From Pohlia nutans (lineage: Eukaryota; Streptophyta; Bryopsida; Bryales; Mniaceae): a stretch of 64,000 nt of DNA. How positions within the stretch are numbered: position 1 is the stretch's first letter; each line of letters begins with the position of its first letter. The stretch covers positions 21,126,031 to 21,190,030 of the forward strand of contig CM040099.1 in NCBI GenBank assembly GCA_022496805.1. The letters run 5' to 3'. Below are positions 21,158 to 31,888 of the stretch, in pieces. The notes under the pieces were generated by a model that made no database searches, was not told the DNA's origin, and worked only from the letters and a program-made list of their open reading frames with translations. The translations under genes and the position numbers were made by a program.

Positions 21158-23962
21158 TCACGACAACGCCGCCTCTCTCTGCGCGGGATGTAGAACTCCA
21201 TGTGAGATTTGTAGTTCCATAACAGCGTGTCTCGCATCCATAGCGCGCAGCTCTGCCTCCAAGTGCCTCTTCACGAGATGGTGCTTCAATGCCCTGTCGC
21301 AGATGGAAGCTGCGAGACGGTCAATGCTCTCAGTGAGACGCTTGTCTTCGTCCACGGCCCTAGGTGATGGTGGAGCGACATCCTCAGTCTCGATGTCGGG
21401 ACCGAGAGTACCCGGGGCTCTATCTGGGTCGCTCTCGCCTGGTAGTTCGGGCTCTATCTCGGGGAGCTCCGGGAACTGGACAAACTGCGAGATACCGCCG
21501 CGAGATGTACCATACAGAGTTCCGCACACCTTGAAGATGCCACCTTCAACAAGGTCCGGGCACAACATCCTCAGCACTTTCAAGTGGTGTTGCATAGATT
21601 GCCCTTCATTGAGTGAGGGCATTCACAACACCTCCACTCTGTCTCGGGGTTGTGCACAACGTAATGGAGATGGGGCCGCTTGTTGGATGTCACATAGGCT
21701 GGTTCTCCAGTCTCGGATGGAAGTGTGACGCAATGGTCAGGAATCTTGCGAGCCTGTAGAAGGGAGTTAATAACTACCCGTTCCCTCTTCCGGTTGCCCT
21801 CGAAGCCATTCTCTTTCATGTACGCGTTAAACTCGTATCGATTTATAACATCATTGGTTAGCTCGTCAATGAGCCAGTCCACGTGTCTCCCCACAAGTCT
21901 TTCCCGAGACGCTCTGAGGACGGCCTTCAGGTTACTGTGGGACGACTCGATTGCGGCGTTGGTGTCCTGGCCTGCATGTGGGATGTTGCGATTGCCCGTG
22001 ACCCACATATCGAGTTTCTTCATCCATGTATTGTCCACATAGCTCCAGAATGCATTGGCACCAGAAACCTTGGTTCTGATCGTGGCGAATCTCTGTCTCG
22101 CATATTCGAGCAATGTCATTCCAGCTATGGGTGATTCCGAGAGGTACATGAGGTTCCCCAGCTCTCAAAGTGCCCATGCACGCGTGGCAATCCCTTTGAT
22201 CTTTGAGCATGCGTTCTTCTGCCACGCCCTCCGCACGTGCCATAGGCACAGGAACACCAAGCAATTGGGCCATATCTCCCTACGTCTCGGAAAACATGCA
22301 AATGAGACCATGCATACGTGAATGATGTAAGTGCTAAACCGAGACAACACAGGAAAGGGAAACCGAATACTTACCGAAGCGAGTTGATCTCGGCCTGGGC
22401 ATCATCAACAATGAAGGCATTTGGACGCCATTCAGGAAGAGTGGCAATCATTTTAGTCTTGAGCGCCAACATCCACGGAGCTAGGTCTAATTGCTTACTG
22501 CGAGACGTCACCACGTAAGCTCCGGGACATCCATTCTGCCATTTGTCGAAGATCATCATAGTGTAGAGGGGAAATTGCATGCAAGTAATTGAAGCACATT
22601 AGTACTTCTGTCTTGCCTAAACAATAGATGTCCGGATGGCCCTAAACTCCGAACCCTAAACCATCTGTATAGGTTTCAAAATAAAAAACGAGACATGCAA
22701 TGCACCCAATGCCTTTTTTTCGTTTGTTCCGAATGTCGCATCAATCGAGACGGCACTCTTGTGGCCGTGATCGAGCATCATCCTAAACATGAAGTCCGTT
22801 TGAATACCTATAACAATGGGTATGTTATCTCCGTTTAAAGCTCCCGAGACTGAACCGGAGTTCAGTTCCCGGTAATAGAATATTATGTTCCGATTAGCTT
22901 GAACCCTCATGCGGACCAATTCACCATCGTTCTCGTGTTTTTGGTATACAACTTGGTTGACCTTCACCGCTACATTGCGGATGTCCGAGTCCTTCATGAA
23001 ATGATCTCGAGACGTAGGTGCGCCTTGAGCCCTAAGCCTCAACATGAGTTCTATGTGCATGGTCTTAATCTTGGAGATTGGAACGCCGAGACGAAGGTTT
23101 TCCTCAACAAATGCCCTAGTTTCAAGAGACAATTGGGATGTGAAGCGAGACCTCTCGCCCTCTTTCACGATGCCGTGAACAATTAATCCGTCGGCATTTG
23201 TGTGGCGCGGATGTTGAAGGACGATTTGTGCAACGTCTCGGAGGTAATACAACTGCCTCACATAAATTGCACACTTGCAGCCACGTTTCCAAGACCCCCC
23301 CTTCATAGCCGCTGTGAGTCTTGGTTTCCTCTTGCCGCGCCCATTTGGGACGTTTTTCCCTTTCTTCGTGTACTTCTGTGGTTGCGTCCTCATGTCTTCA
23401 GTGACTTCCAGAACATCGCGAGACTTGTCTTGAGGCCCGAACTCGCACTCCATTCTGCTTGGCAACAAGGTGGTCAAAAAACATGACCGAGACACATCAC
23501 GAACGTAACTGTGTGGGCATATACGATTCGAGAAATATTTGCACACCTGATGGAAACTAGTGGAGTGTCAAGTCGCGGGTGGGACACTTTGTACCGTTCT
23601 GTCTCGCGCGTGTTGAACTTTGTCTGCACATCCGACCGCTTCGTCGACTCGCCCAACACGAAATCCTCGTACCTTAGCCACGGGATGTAGGCTACGCTGG
23701 CGCCACCCTTCACACCCCTATAATCCCACTTCAGATCTTTGTGCGTGAAAGGACCATCAGGACATTGTTGCACCTGGTCTCGAATGAGTTGAAGTGGGAT
23801 ACGATTCCGCAAGATGAATTGTCGCTCAAATGAACCAATCCAAGACGCGTCAAGATCGTCAAGCTCGTCTCTGTCCAAGGGTACAAGCATAGAATCCATG
23901 TCAATACTGTGCATGCAGTCTCGGGGATCTTGCAACTCTAAACCAGACCGAAACTGTTCCAA
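21158..23962 (-). pseudogene. MULE transposase gene, interrupted
   Basis: The gene starts at ATG 23962, with exon 1 to 23547 and intron 23546-23455. The next exon from 23454 carries a CxCx-type N-terminal region and the first DDE motif (SIDATFGTNE). The following intron near 22680-22590 is unclear. The second Asp lies in NAFIVDDAQAE. Intron 22374-22286 follows and keeps phase. Then come the conserved LCLWHVRRAWQK motif, the third acidic residue in TNAAIESSHSNLKAVL, and a SWIM zinc finger (CCECPHSMKGNLC near 21590-21630). Two lesions are visible. One is an in-frame TGA at 22165-22167, explained by CGA to TGA. The other is a one-base loss at about 21590 inside the SWIM finger. The C-terminal tail is acidic and Pro-rich, and ends at 21158. 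The intact enzyme would cut and rejoin the element at its terminal repeats. Confidence 0.8.
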
Positions 23963-24035
23963 GCGAATCTACTAGCGTCTCCGCTTCAAACCTAAACCCT
24001 AGACCGCCGGCTACAGACGTTTTCCACCCGAGATA

Positions 24036-24420
24036 TGTCACTCGGATGAGACCCTCACACATGCCATAGAATGCATGATACCCCATGGCATAGACTGGAT
24101 ACATGGCAGGGGGCGCGAGACTGACGACGTGGCACGAGCTGTCTCGGGACTGATGACATGGCAGGCGGATGAAGCAGGGGTAGCGAGCGATCCGACGTGG
24201 CAAGAGGGTCGAGACATCCGACGTGGCAGTGGGCCCACGCGAGACCGGGGCAGGAAGCAAGAAAAAAAGCTGGAATCGGGCGGAAGAAAATCAGGCTCGG
24301 AAGGAAAAGAAGAAGTGGGCGGGCCGTGGGACCCCGTGGGACCAGTTTCGCGCGTCTCGCGCTGCCACGCCTATTCACGGCCAGCGCATTTAAGACCACC
24401 GGGGGATATAGAGACGGGGG
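24036..24420 (-). repeat. right terminal inverted repeat of the MULE
   Basis: Inverse of 10564-10948, ending GGGGGATATAGAGACGGGGG. It lies just upstream of the transposase ATG (23962, minus strand) and probably supplies its promoter. Just inside it, AAACCCTAGACCGCC is a telo-box-like motif mirrored on the left side by GGCGGCCTAGGGTTA at about 11043. Confidence 0.9.
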
Positions 24421-24888
24421 AGAATCACATACATTTATGACCCCTTCTTAAAACCCCCTTGTATACGGGAGGTTATATGTCTAAATGCCTTTGGATAAAA
24501 ATATGTTTAATTTTAAAATATATGATTAATGTAAATATACGTGAATAATTTCAGCCCTAAATGTGTTTATTTTATGTATACGCAATATGGCAGTGTTCAA
24601 ATTAATATCCCTTTCGTGCACTTATGTATACTTGTACATGTTTATTACAGTGCATCCCCGGGGTAGATTTTGGATATACTTATAATTCATAACTTATTCA
24701 AAAAATACATACTATGAGAATCCAAAAACTTCCCTCAATCGTTGGGTGATCTTTTTGACGTGTGTATTTTCTATGTGCATTGGTTGTGTCATTAGAAACA
24801 TGTGGATGCTCCCTTTATATGTGTCAAAATAAAAATAAAAATAAAAATAAAAATGAGGATGTATACAAACACAAACAAGGAACATGTT
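24421..24888. other. intergenic, no gene recognised
   Basis: AT-rich, with an AAAAATA simple repeat near 24830-24855. No open frame of note. Confidence 0.5.
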
Positions 24889-25067
24889 ATAACATTCAGT
24901 AGCATGCACTGTCTCTGCCTTGGCTCTACAATAGATGCCGTGGAATATTTCACACCCAACAGTACTTCATTAGTAGCTAAGTAGACACGTGGAGGCTCAC
25001 ACTGATGTGCAAAGTGCATGAAAGAAAGGCACTGGGCATGAAGGCTACTGAATGTTAGAGCATGGCC
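24889..25067. mobile_element. CAGTAG-family MITE copy c
   Basis: Ends ATAACATTCAGTAGCATGC and GGCTACTGAATGTTA. The internal GTGGAATATTTCACAC and AGTACTTCATTAG match copies b and d. Its right end was entered by the next MITE at the TTA of GAATGTTA. Confidence 0.7.
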
Positions 25068-25391
25068 ACCCATGGTCTGAGAGGGTCTCTGACCTCAAGA
25101 AGTGGATGAAAAGTTTCAAGAGGCCTTTCAAAATGCTTCTTGACTCTCGATTCTAGCGTGTTAAAAATTGGGCTTTGAAATCACTATTGAGTTGACTATT
25201 CGATGATTATTCCTCTCATTCTACTTGTGATTGGTCCATTGACTATTTGATGCGCACTTTTGATACGTGAAGGGCGTGCAAGGGTGGGGGAGTGTGCGTG
25301 CAAGGGTGGGGGAGTGTGAGTGCAAGGGCCCTTCACATGTAGATGAATAATTTAAGAGGGTTAGTCCTAGCGTGCATGGGTGGGAATGCTC
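25068..25391. mobile_element. GAGCA-terminus MITE copy 2, nested
   Basis: A 324-bp element, GAGCATGGCCACCC...GGGTGGGAATGCTC, with TTA on both sides (25065-25067, 25392-25394). It lies exactly at the end of the CAGTAG MITE, whose expected TGTTATGTGC reads across the insertion. An internal 24-bp unit (GTGCAAGGGTGGGGGAGTGTG) is duplicated near 25275-25322. It is homologous to 2051-2357. Confidence 0.7.
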
Positions 25392-25394
25392 TTA

Positions 25395-26096
25395 TGTGCT
25401 TACATTGTGGAGCCTATGTGCACTTAAAAAGTACTCTTTTTCAGGAGTCAACGAAATCCAACAGACGCTGAGACAGGTCAATAATGGGAACCATGTTGAG
25501 ATGCTTAAGGTACAAATACCTATAACCGATAACTTAAGCATTTCAGCATAGTAGAGCTTGGGTTATCGGGACGGAGAAATTTTTTGTTCGTAGAAAAATA
25601 AGGTTCATGAAGAATGAGCATTTTTCCATGAATTATCTCCCAATATTGAAATTTGTATAATTTTTCAAAGTGAAAAGTACTTCAGAACCCATAACCGACA
25701 TATACAAATGAGGTACATCTGTTCCTTCACAATCTAGGAATTAGGATATATCGGTTATTGGTCACCTGTCGGTTATGGGTGTCTCTACCTTATTTGGACA
25801 ATATTATTATGTCACTTGCCGGCCCCAGTGTAGGTAAGTTAGAGAGGGGGTCCAGGTGCCTGATTGTCACAGTCAGTGAGATGCCCTTGATGACTGTGCA
25901 GGGCTAAGTGCCGGCTTTTCTAGTGCGCTTTACAGGTGCCAGTGGGGGACCATTCAGTGCCTGCCCCACATGATTCTCCGTTTCTCCCCCAAAGCAGGCA
26001 GGCAGGCACGCTATTCTTCCCTTCATTCGTTGACTCTGTGGTGGCCTCCAGGAACAACTGCAGTAATAGGGGTATTCACACTGAAGCCCACTTGAC
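25395..26096. other. intergenic, no gene recognised
   Basis: No gene-like frame. TACCTATAACCGAT-like and GGTTATGGGT segments recur in both orientations between 25510 and 25785, which suggests an old inverted-repeat element. Confidence 0.4.
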
Positions 26097-26284
26097 ATAA
26101 CATTCAGCAGCATGCATGTCTTTGCTTTGGCTGTACAGTAGATAGCGTGGAATATTCCACACTCAACAATACTTCATCAGTAGCTAAGTGAACATGTGGA
26201 GGTTCAAGGTGATGAGCAGAATGCATGAATGAAAGACAAGTGCATGAAAGAAAGACAATGAGCATGAAAGCTACTGGATGTTAT
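26097..26284. mobile_element. CAGTAG-family MITE copy d
   Basis: A 188-bp element with ends ATAACATTCAGCAGCATGC and GCTACTGGATGTTAT and internal GCGTGGAATATTCCACAC. The duplicated AAGTGCATGAAAGAAAGACAA near the right end makes it longer than copy b. Confidence 0.7.
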
Positions 26285-28210
26285 AAATGCCTCCAATTTA
26301 GTGGTCCATAATCTAAAATTTAGGGGAAAAAGGAAAATGGGCCCCTCCATGTGGCCATCCTTTTCAAGCCTTAAGGTGAGGTGGCACGAGAGCAAGGCAA
26401 CCAGTGACATTGTGAATACCCCTAATTGCAAGGACGGAGGGGTTGGATTCCGTACACTCCAATTCTAAACTATTTCTTTTTGTTTGTTTGTACATTAGTA
26501 GAGTGACACATGTAGCCATGTAGAGAAAAATCAATGGATAGTATCGTCTATATATGTGTTCATCCATGAAATTATCTACTGTAAGGCACTTTCATTCAAT
26601 CAGTGATGATTTTAGTATTATTTTGAGAATATTTTGGTAATTTCGTTCATTTTTTGCCCATTTTTTCTAGTGTAGAAGTAGTGACTCTCAAAACCAAGTA
26701 AGATTCTAGCGAAAATTGGCTAGAAACAAATCGGTTGTCTTTTCCTCATGCCTCCTTGACACCGCACCTATGCACGTATGCTACTAGGATGATTCCATTG
26801 TTGGAACTGTTGTGGCAAACACCTGCAAGAGTCGACTTAGTATAATCTATTATATCACACAAGATAGTGCATGCATGCTCTCCATGACGGTTCAACCATT
26901 GGGATGGTTCTACCAGACGCCGACACGCTTTCACCAAGTGTAATTGTATAGTGGTGCATGCATGCATACTCTCCAAGACAATTTTGTTGGATGTCGACAC
27001 TAGCCAACTTAGTCTATTATATTATGCAAAATGGTGCCCGCACACACCTACACTTTGTATTGTTGGAATGGTTGTGTTGGGCTCTAGCATATGCCAACTT
27101 GGGGTGATTGCAAGCTACGGTCTACTAAGTGGAGAGTGCAGCTTGTGCAACTAAGGGCTGTGCAACTCATGCACTAGCGTTGTAATGTGCACCTCTCAAC
27201 TTTCAATTAAATCAAAAATTTCACCATTCCAAATAGGGTTTATGCTAATACTTTCACTTTAGCAATTATTGAGTTAATTTCAAGACTTTGGGCTTTACTC
27301 AACAACCCCTTTTTTTTTTTACCCGGCAAGGGTAATTAGAGCCTTTTAAATATAACATCCATAGCTAGGCTTTATGAAAAATGCATTTCATATCCCACCT
27401 CTGAAATTGGATCATTATATCATTACCAAAAAACAAATCCAAAAAAGAAGTTTTAATTGCACGAAAAAATTAAAAAACAAAAACATCACGAAACAACTAG
27501 TTAAAAAATAAGTAAGGGTAATACCAAAAATAATAAAATATGGTAGCTTTGTACATACTTGTGGTATGTTGCTATAAATTTTTGAAGTTCAAATTTGACC
27601 CCCTTCTAGCATTTCCCATAAAATAGGGGCACATAGGTGTACTTTTGACAAGCGACACACTACCAAATCCAAGTAGAAATGCTTAATTTGGATAGAAAGA
27701 TTCAAATTTTGCAAACTTTATTGTGGTAAACATCTTAACATTGGAATTCTAGAAACAGTGCAATTTGTTTCGTCACAAAATTCCATCCCAATATTTATTG
27801 GTGATTTTTCAAAGATTGAAAAAGTGCAGCAATTCCTACACGCGACAAAAAACTTGGGTGACCGTAGCTTGCAATCACCCCTTGGTCTATTATATAATGT
27901 AGAGTGTACATGCACGCTCTCTAGGATGGTTATGTTGCTAGAAGGTGGTTTTGGACTTGACATGGGCTAACCTAGATTATTATGTAATGAAACTTGTGCA
28001 TCCATGCACATGAGGGCGATTCTGCCATCTAAATTGTCATGTTGGATTTTGGAATGTGCCAATCCAATATGAATATAATATAGATCATGCATGTATATGG
28101 ACAATTCTGCCACTAAAATTACTGTGCTGAACTTCGGCATGAGATAATGTAAGAAGAGTGATATGGATTCCGGACACGCAAATTCAAAACACTTCTCTTT
28201 TGGCAACTAA
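26285..28210. other. intergenic repeat-derived DNA
   Basis: No gene recognised. The stretch at about 26560-26720 (ATTATCT...CCCATTTTTTCTA...GTAAG(A/G)TTCTAGC) resembles about 59070-59370. Loosely repeated GCATGCATGCTCTCCA(A/T)GA segments with ~100-bp spacing run from 26860 to 28040, a decayed tandem or dispersed repeat. Confidence 0.4.
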
Positions 28211-28828
28211 TGTACAGTCGGGTACAAGATAGTTACGAATTTTTGGATCCAGTTCACATTTGTGGGAACTTTGAAAGGCCCGTGTATGCTCAAAAATGAC
28301 CGGAATTTCAATTTTCAAATTGCATTGGATTCACACTAAAGTCTACTTTATCATCAATACAAATACACATAAGTAATTGAAAATCATACAAAAAATTCGA
28401 TGTTTTCTATATACTATCTACCATTTAGTGCTACCACCATTTGTGAAAATTAGAACTTGTATTTAATGATAAATTTTGGAAATGAACCTTCACAATGGCT
28501 TTAGAGATACTTGATCCCACACCGCTTGAACTACTTGTATGATTTCTTACTTATTCTGTGAGTAAGTGCAAAAAATCTTTGACTATCTTCGAAAGGTTCA
28601 CTATGAAATGATAGATAGTGTATAAAAGAAATCTAAATTGTCATATGATTTTAAATTATTCTTTGTTCACTTATCATGAAGTTGAAGCACGCTTCATTGT
28701 GATTCCAATGCAATTTGTGGTTTCAAAATCGGTTCATTTTTGAGCATGCTAGAGCTTCCTAAAGATTGTTGAACTTTCTAGTGAAAAGTGATTGAAAAAT
28801 TCGTAAGCATGTTGTACCCGACTGTACA
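28211..28828. mobile_element. GTACAGTCGGGTACA inverted-repeat element
   Basis: A 618-bp element. The left TGTACAGTCGGGTACAA is mirrored by TTGTACCCGACTGTACA at the right. Pairing extends about 34 bp (TTACGAATTTTT shared). No coding capacity, and target duplication unclear. Confidence 0.65.
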
Positions 28829-30271
28829 TCAGTTTAGAGCATGACATGTCAAGATTCTCTAATCATGTGTATATTTAACATCTAATATTCAATGCAAATA
28901 CCATAATGCGATACAAGAGAGTGTAATAAAAAGGAGTTTAAAGTTTATTGAAGGCCTAGAAACGATTTTTAGCAACAAAAGTTAATACAAAAACAAGTGA
29001 CAACATTTACTAGTGTTACTTATGAATAATAATGTTGGTTTTTTACAATTGAACTTCCATTACAAATTGGAAGTTCTTGGTGTTGACAAATTGGTATCTA
29101 CAAACTTTGTTCCTTGATTTGTAGAGATGTTGTATTTAGGCAAACACCAAATATAACCTTGAGTTCATTTGTTTGTACCCCTAGATTAAAAGTGCATTTT
29201 ATTTTATTCGTTTTAAACTAGTTGTTTCATAGCATGTATGATCTTGATATGAAAGAGAAGTGGAAATCTAAGGTAGTCCATCCTATTGTAGCCATATGAC
29301 TATTTGTATCATTTTATGAAAGGCTCCATTTCATCATGAAAGAAGTTTAAGATTTTTTTATTTTTTATTTTTTGAAGTGTAAAAGTGGCATTCTAGGTAT
29401 GACAATGTAAGTGAAGGCTTGGAAATGACTATTTAACAACAACAAAGTCTTGCATTTTTGGGTTTAAAAGCATTAATAAAAATGTGGTTATTTTAGACCT
29501 TTGACATTGTGGTCATTCTAAGAGAATATTGTGACCATTCTAAGTCAATAAAATAACTATGATGGATAGGGAAGATGATCAATTTTTAATTTTTTGGAAA
29601 AAGGAGAGGCGGGGCTGGCTAGTAGCACTTATGTGCTTTTGGAAATCACCATACGTCAAATAATTGTTTTATAAAAATTACGTACTTTGTGAGAAAAACA
29701 TGATTCCACTATCATTTTTAATTTTTTTGAAAGAATCAAATTGTAAATTATGGCAAAAATAGGGCAAATATACCTTGGTTCATTTTGGAGCTAGATGGAA
29801 TGAGTCAAGAATCTATTTGTTCGCGACCTTATCACCAGACTTTGGAACCTCCTATCATTACCCCATTACAACAAAATTTTGGCTTGGTTCAAGTAATGGA
29901 GTATTGATATCCTTGTAGTGAGAGGTCTTACACACAACTAAATCGAATGAAAAATGATGAGGGCACTTTTGAATAGCCTCCAAGGCTTCAAGCCTATCAT
30001 GTCAAACAACAACTCTTCAAATTCAAGTTTAATTGAATATATCCTACATTTTGTTTGTGATTGATCCACTAAATATATAGAAAACACATTTGGTGTGTGA
30101 AAGTGGAAAACTTTAAAATGAAAAACTCCTTAAATGTAAATTTTTGATTTCATCATGTTTGTTTAAGTGTGAAAAAGTGTAGATGCTTTTAACATGCCTT
30201 ATGCTGTTGTAGCAATCCAATTTGCTATAGATTGATATACATTATACATGATGTTGTATATGGTAAAATCA
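28829..30271. other. AT-rich intergenic, no gene recognised
   Basis: No long frames, no RNA genes and no terminal repeats that I could pair. Confidence 0.5.
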
Positions 30272-30281
30272 TTAACCCCTA

Positions 30282-30559
30282 CATCAGGAATTTAGGACCT
30301 CATCGATTTTAACGATTTTTGTGCAACATCCGATATTTCATAGATTCGTATATTTTTTGCACGGATTCCACATGGATTTTGCGCTACTTTTACAGTGAAT
30401 CCACATGGCTTCTACATTGATTTCACTCTTTTTGTTACTTACAAAGTGTAGAAACCGTGCGGAATTAGCGCAAAATCCGTGCGAAAATGTACGAACCTAT
30501 GAAATATCAGATGTCACACGGAAATCATTTAAAATTCGTGGGGTCCTAAATTCTTGATG
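30282..30559. mobile_element. palindromic mariner/Stowaway-like MITE with TA target
   Basis: A 278-bp foldback with ends CATCAGGAATTTAGGACC and GGTCCTAAATTCTTGATG, flanked by TA (30280-30281, 30560-30561). The uninterrupted family A copy reads CCCC-TA-AACG at this place, so a single TA was duplicated. The arms pair for over 100 bp through GATATTTCATAG and GCACGGATT. Confidence 0.75.
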
Positions 30560-30637
30560 TAAACGTTTGAATGTGCCTTTGCAGCCAGTAGAATACAGTG
30601 TATTTTGGTTGTATTTGGAATAAATCCACACCTTTAA

Positions 30638-31197
30638 CCCCTAAATGCCTAGAACCCTCGCTAAATTTGGCAGTTTTGCAAAGATGCATTATAAAATATA
30701 AGTAAGAGGGATATTTTGAACTTGATGTGCGAATAAAAGTTGAAAATTATAAATTTTTGATTCTATTCATACAATTAGATCTATGATTTCTATTACCAAT
30801 ATTTTTGTATAAAGTTTGAAATTGAAAACTCTTTTATAATTTGATTACAAATAAGATATTGACAATTTATATATGATTTTTTTTATTAGTTGAAATGCAA
30901 TACACTAAGTGTAGTGATTTTTGAAAATTTGTTGGTTTCTTAATTTTACGAGTTAATTTTTTTAAGAGCACTTTTATACTAAAATCTTTGAAATTTTGGG
31001 TGAATCACTACAACATGAAATGAGGCATAATTGTTTTTACAAATCATCCCCTTTCTATTCAGATCACACAAGCATAAAGTTAGCTTCCCATAAAAATCTA
31101 TAGTAAAAGTTCACACTGCAAAAAATGCATGATGGATGAAAAAACATGGATGAAATCTATACATCGTCCAAAAAATGAACGCTCAAGCAATTAAAGG
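30638..31197. mobile_element. TTAA element, family B copy 2
   Basis: A 560-bp element with ends CCCCTAAATGCC and CAATTAAAGG, flanked by TTAA (30634-30637, 31198-31201). It is inverted relative to 9855-10434. The occupied site CACACCT-TTAA-TGGGTTTGAG aligns base for base with CAGACCTTTTATAGATTTGAG in the family A copy at about 372-395, as expected for insertion into one TTAA. Confidence 0.75.
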
Positions 31198-31325
31198 TTA
31201 ATGGGTTTGAGTTCAAAAGAGAAGTTGAAATTTAGATCAATGTGGTTCTAGTGAATTATTAAGATCCGAATTTAGAGTTTCTTGTCGGTACCAAATCCCA
31301 ATCATACAACAACGTATATACTTAA

Positions 31326-31871
31326 CCCTTTAACGTCCCATTCCTTTGCAGAAAAGTCAAATACTCTTTTATACACAGTTCAACATTCAAGAATTAATAA
31401 AATATATTTTTTGATATTTTTCATGTATGAAATTGTATGTTTCCTATTAGTCCTAAAAATTTCTAATTTTTTTAATACAAAATGAATTTTTTACAAATTT
31501 TTAGGTCAAAAACTTCAAGAAATTCATATTAATTACAAAAAATCTTCAAAAAATATAGTTTTTTTAGAACATGTGCAAATGACAATGGAGAATCACATGA
31601 TATATTTTTGTAGAATTTTTGAATTTTAATTATTAAAATTCAAAAAGTGAACATTCTATGCAGTGCAATTTAGATCTTGAGCTACCTAGCTTGCAACAGA
31701 AATAAAATATTCAATACTTGAAATTTGTAAGATCCGAAAAGTGAAGTGAAAACTAGACTTGATAAACTTCATTTTCTCAATTGAGAGCAATATCAAAAAA
31801 CGTCATCTTTAAGTTCAAAATTGGCTTTGACCAACAATCATCCACTATTTGAATGCGCGGTCCTTAAAGGG
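31326..31871. mobile_element. TTAA element, family E
   Basis: A 546-bp element with ends CCCTTTAACGTCCC and GGTCCTTAAAGGG, flanked by TTAA (31322-31325, 31872-31875). Nested near the right end of the family A copy. Noncoding and very AT-rich. Confidence 0.65.
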
Positions 31872-31888
31872 TTAAATATAGGGGTTAA

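Larger units (their letters stand above)
10564..24420. mobile_element. large Mutator-like element (MULE) with Ulp1-type gene and nested Ty3 fragment
   Basis: The outer bounds are 385-bp inverted repeats at 10564-10948 and 24036-24420, nearly identical. Between them lie a plus-strand gene set (zinc-finger-like protein, then a C48/Ulp1-like protease gene) and a convergent minus-strand transposase gene with MULE hallmarks. About 4 kb of Ty3-type retroelement sits in the middle, leaving roughly 9.8 kb of MULE. The element is clearly richer in GC than the host background. A 7-bp near-repeat (AAAATCA at 10557 and AGAATCA at 24421) abuts the ends, but a standard 9-bp duplication is not evident. Both enzyme genes carry stops, so this copy is probably not autonomous today. 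Plant MULEs carrying Ulp1-like genes are a known class. Confidence 0.85.
30276..31884. mobile_element. TTAA MITE, family A copy 2, carrying three nested insertions
   Basis: The outer TTAA sites are 30272-30275 and 31885-31888. Removing the insertions 30282-30559, 30638-31197 and 31326-31871 leaves a short element that aligns with 302-526 in order: CCCC-TA-AACGTTTGAA, TAGAATACAGTGTATTTTGG, GAGTTCAAAAGAGAAG, ATTAAGATCC and the closing AGGGG. Confidence 0.7.

Noticed and set aside
30272..30561. CRISPR-like or regulatory palindromic array
   Set aside because: The inverted arms form one foldback element with a TA duplication. There are no spaced direct repeats, and the genome is eukaryotic.
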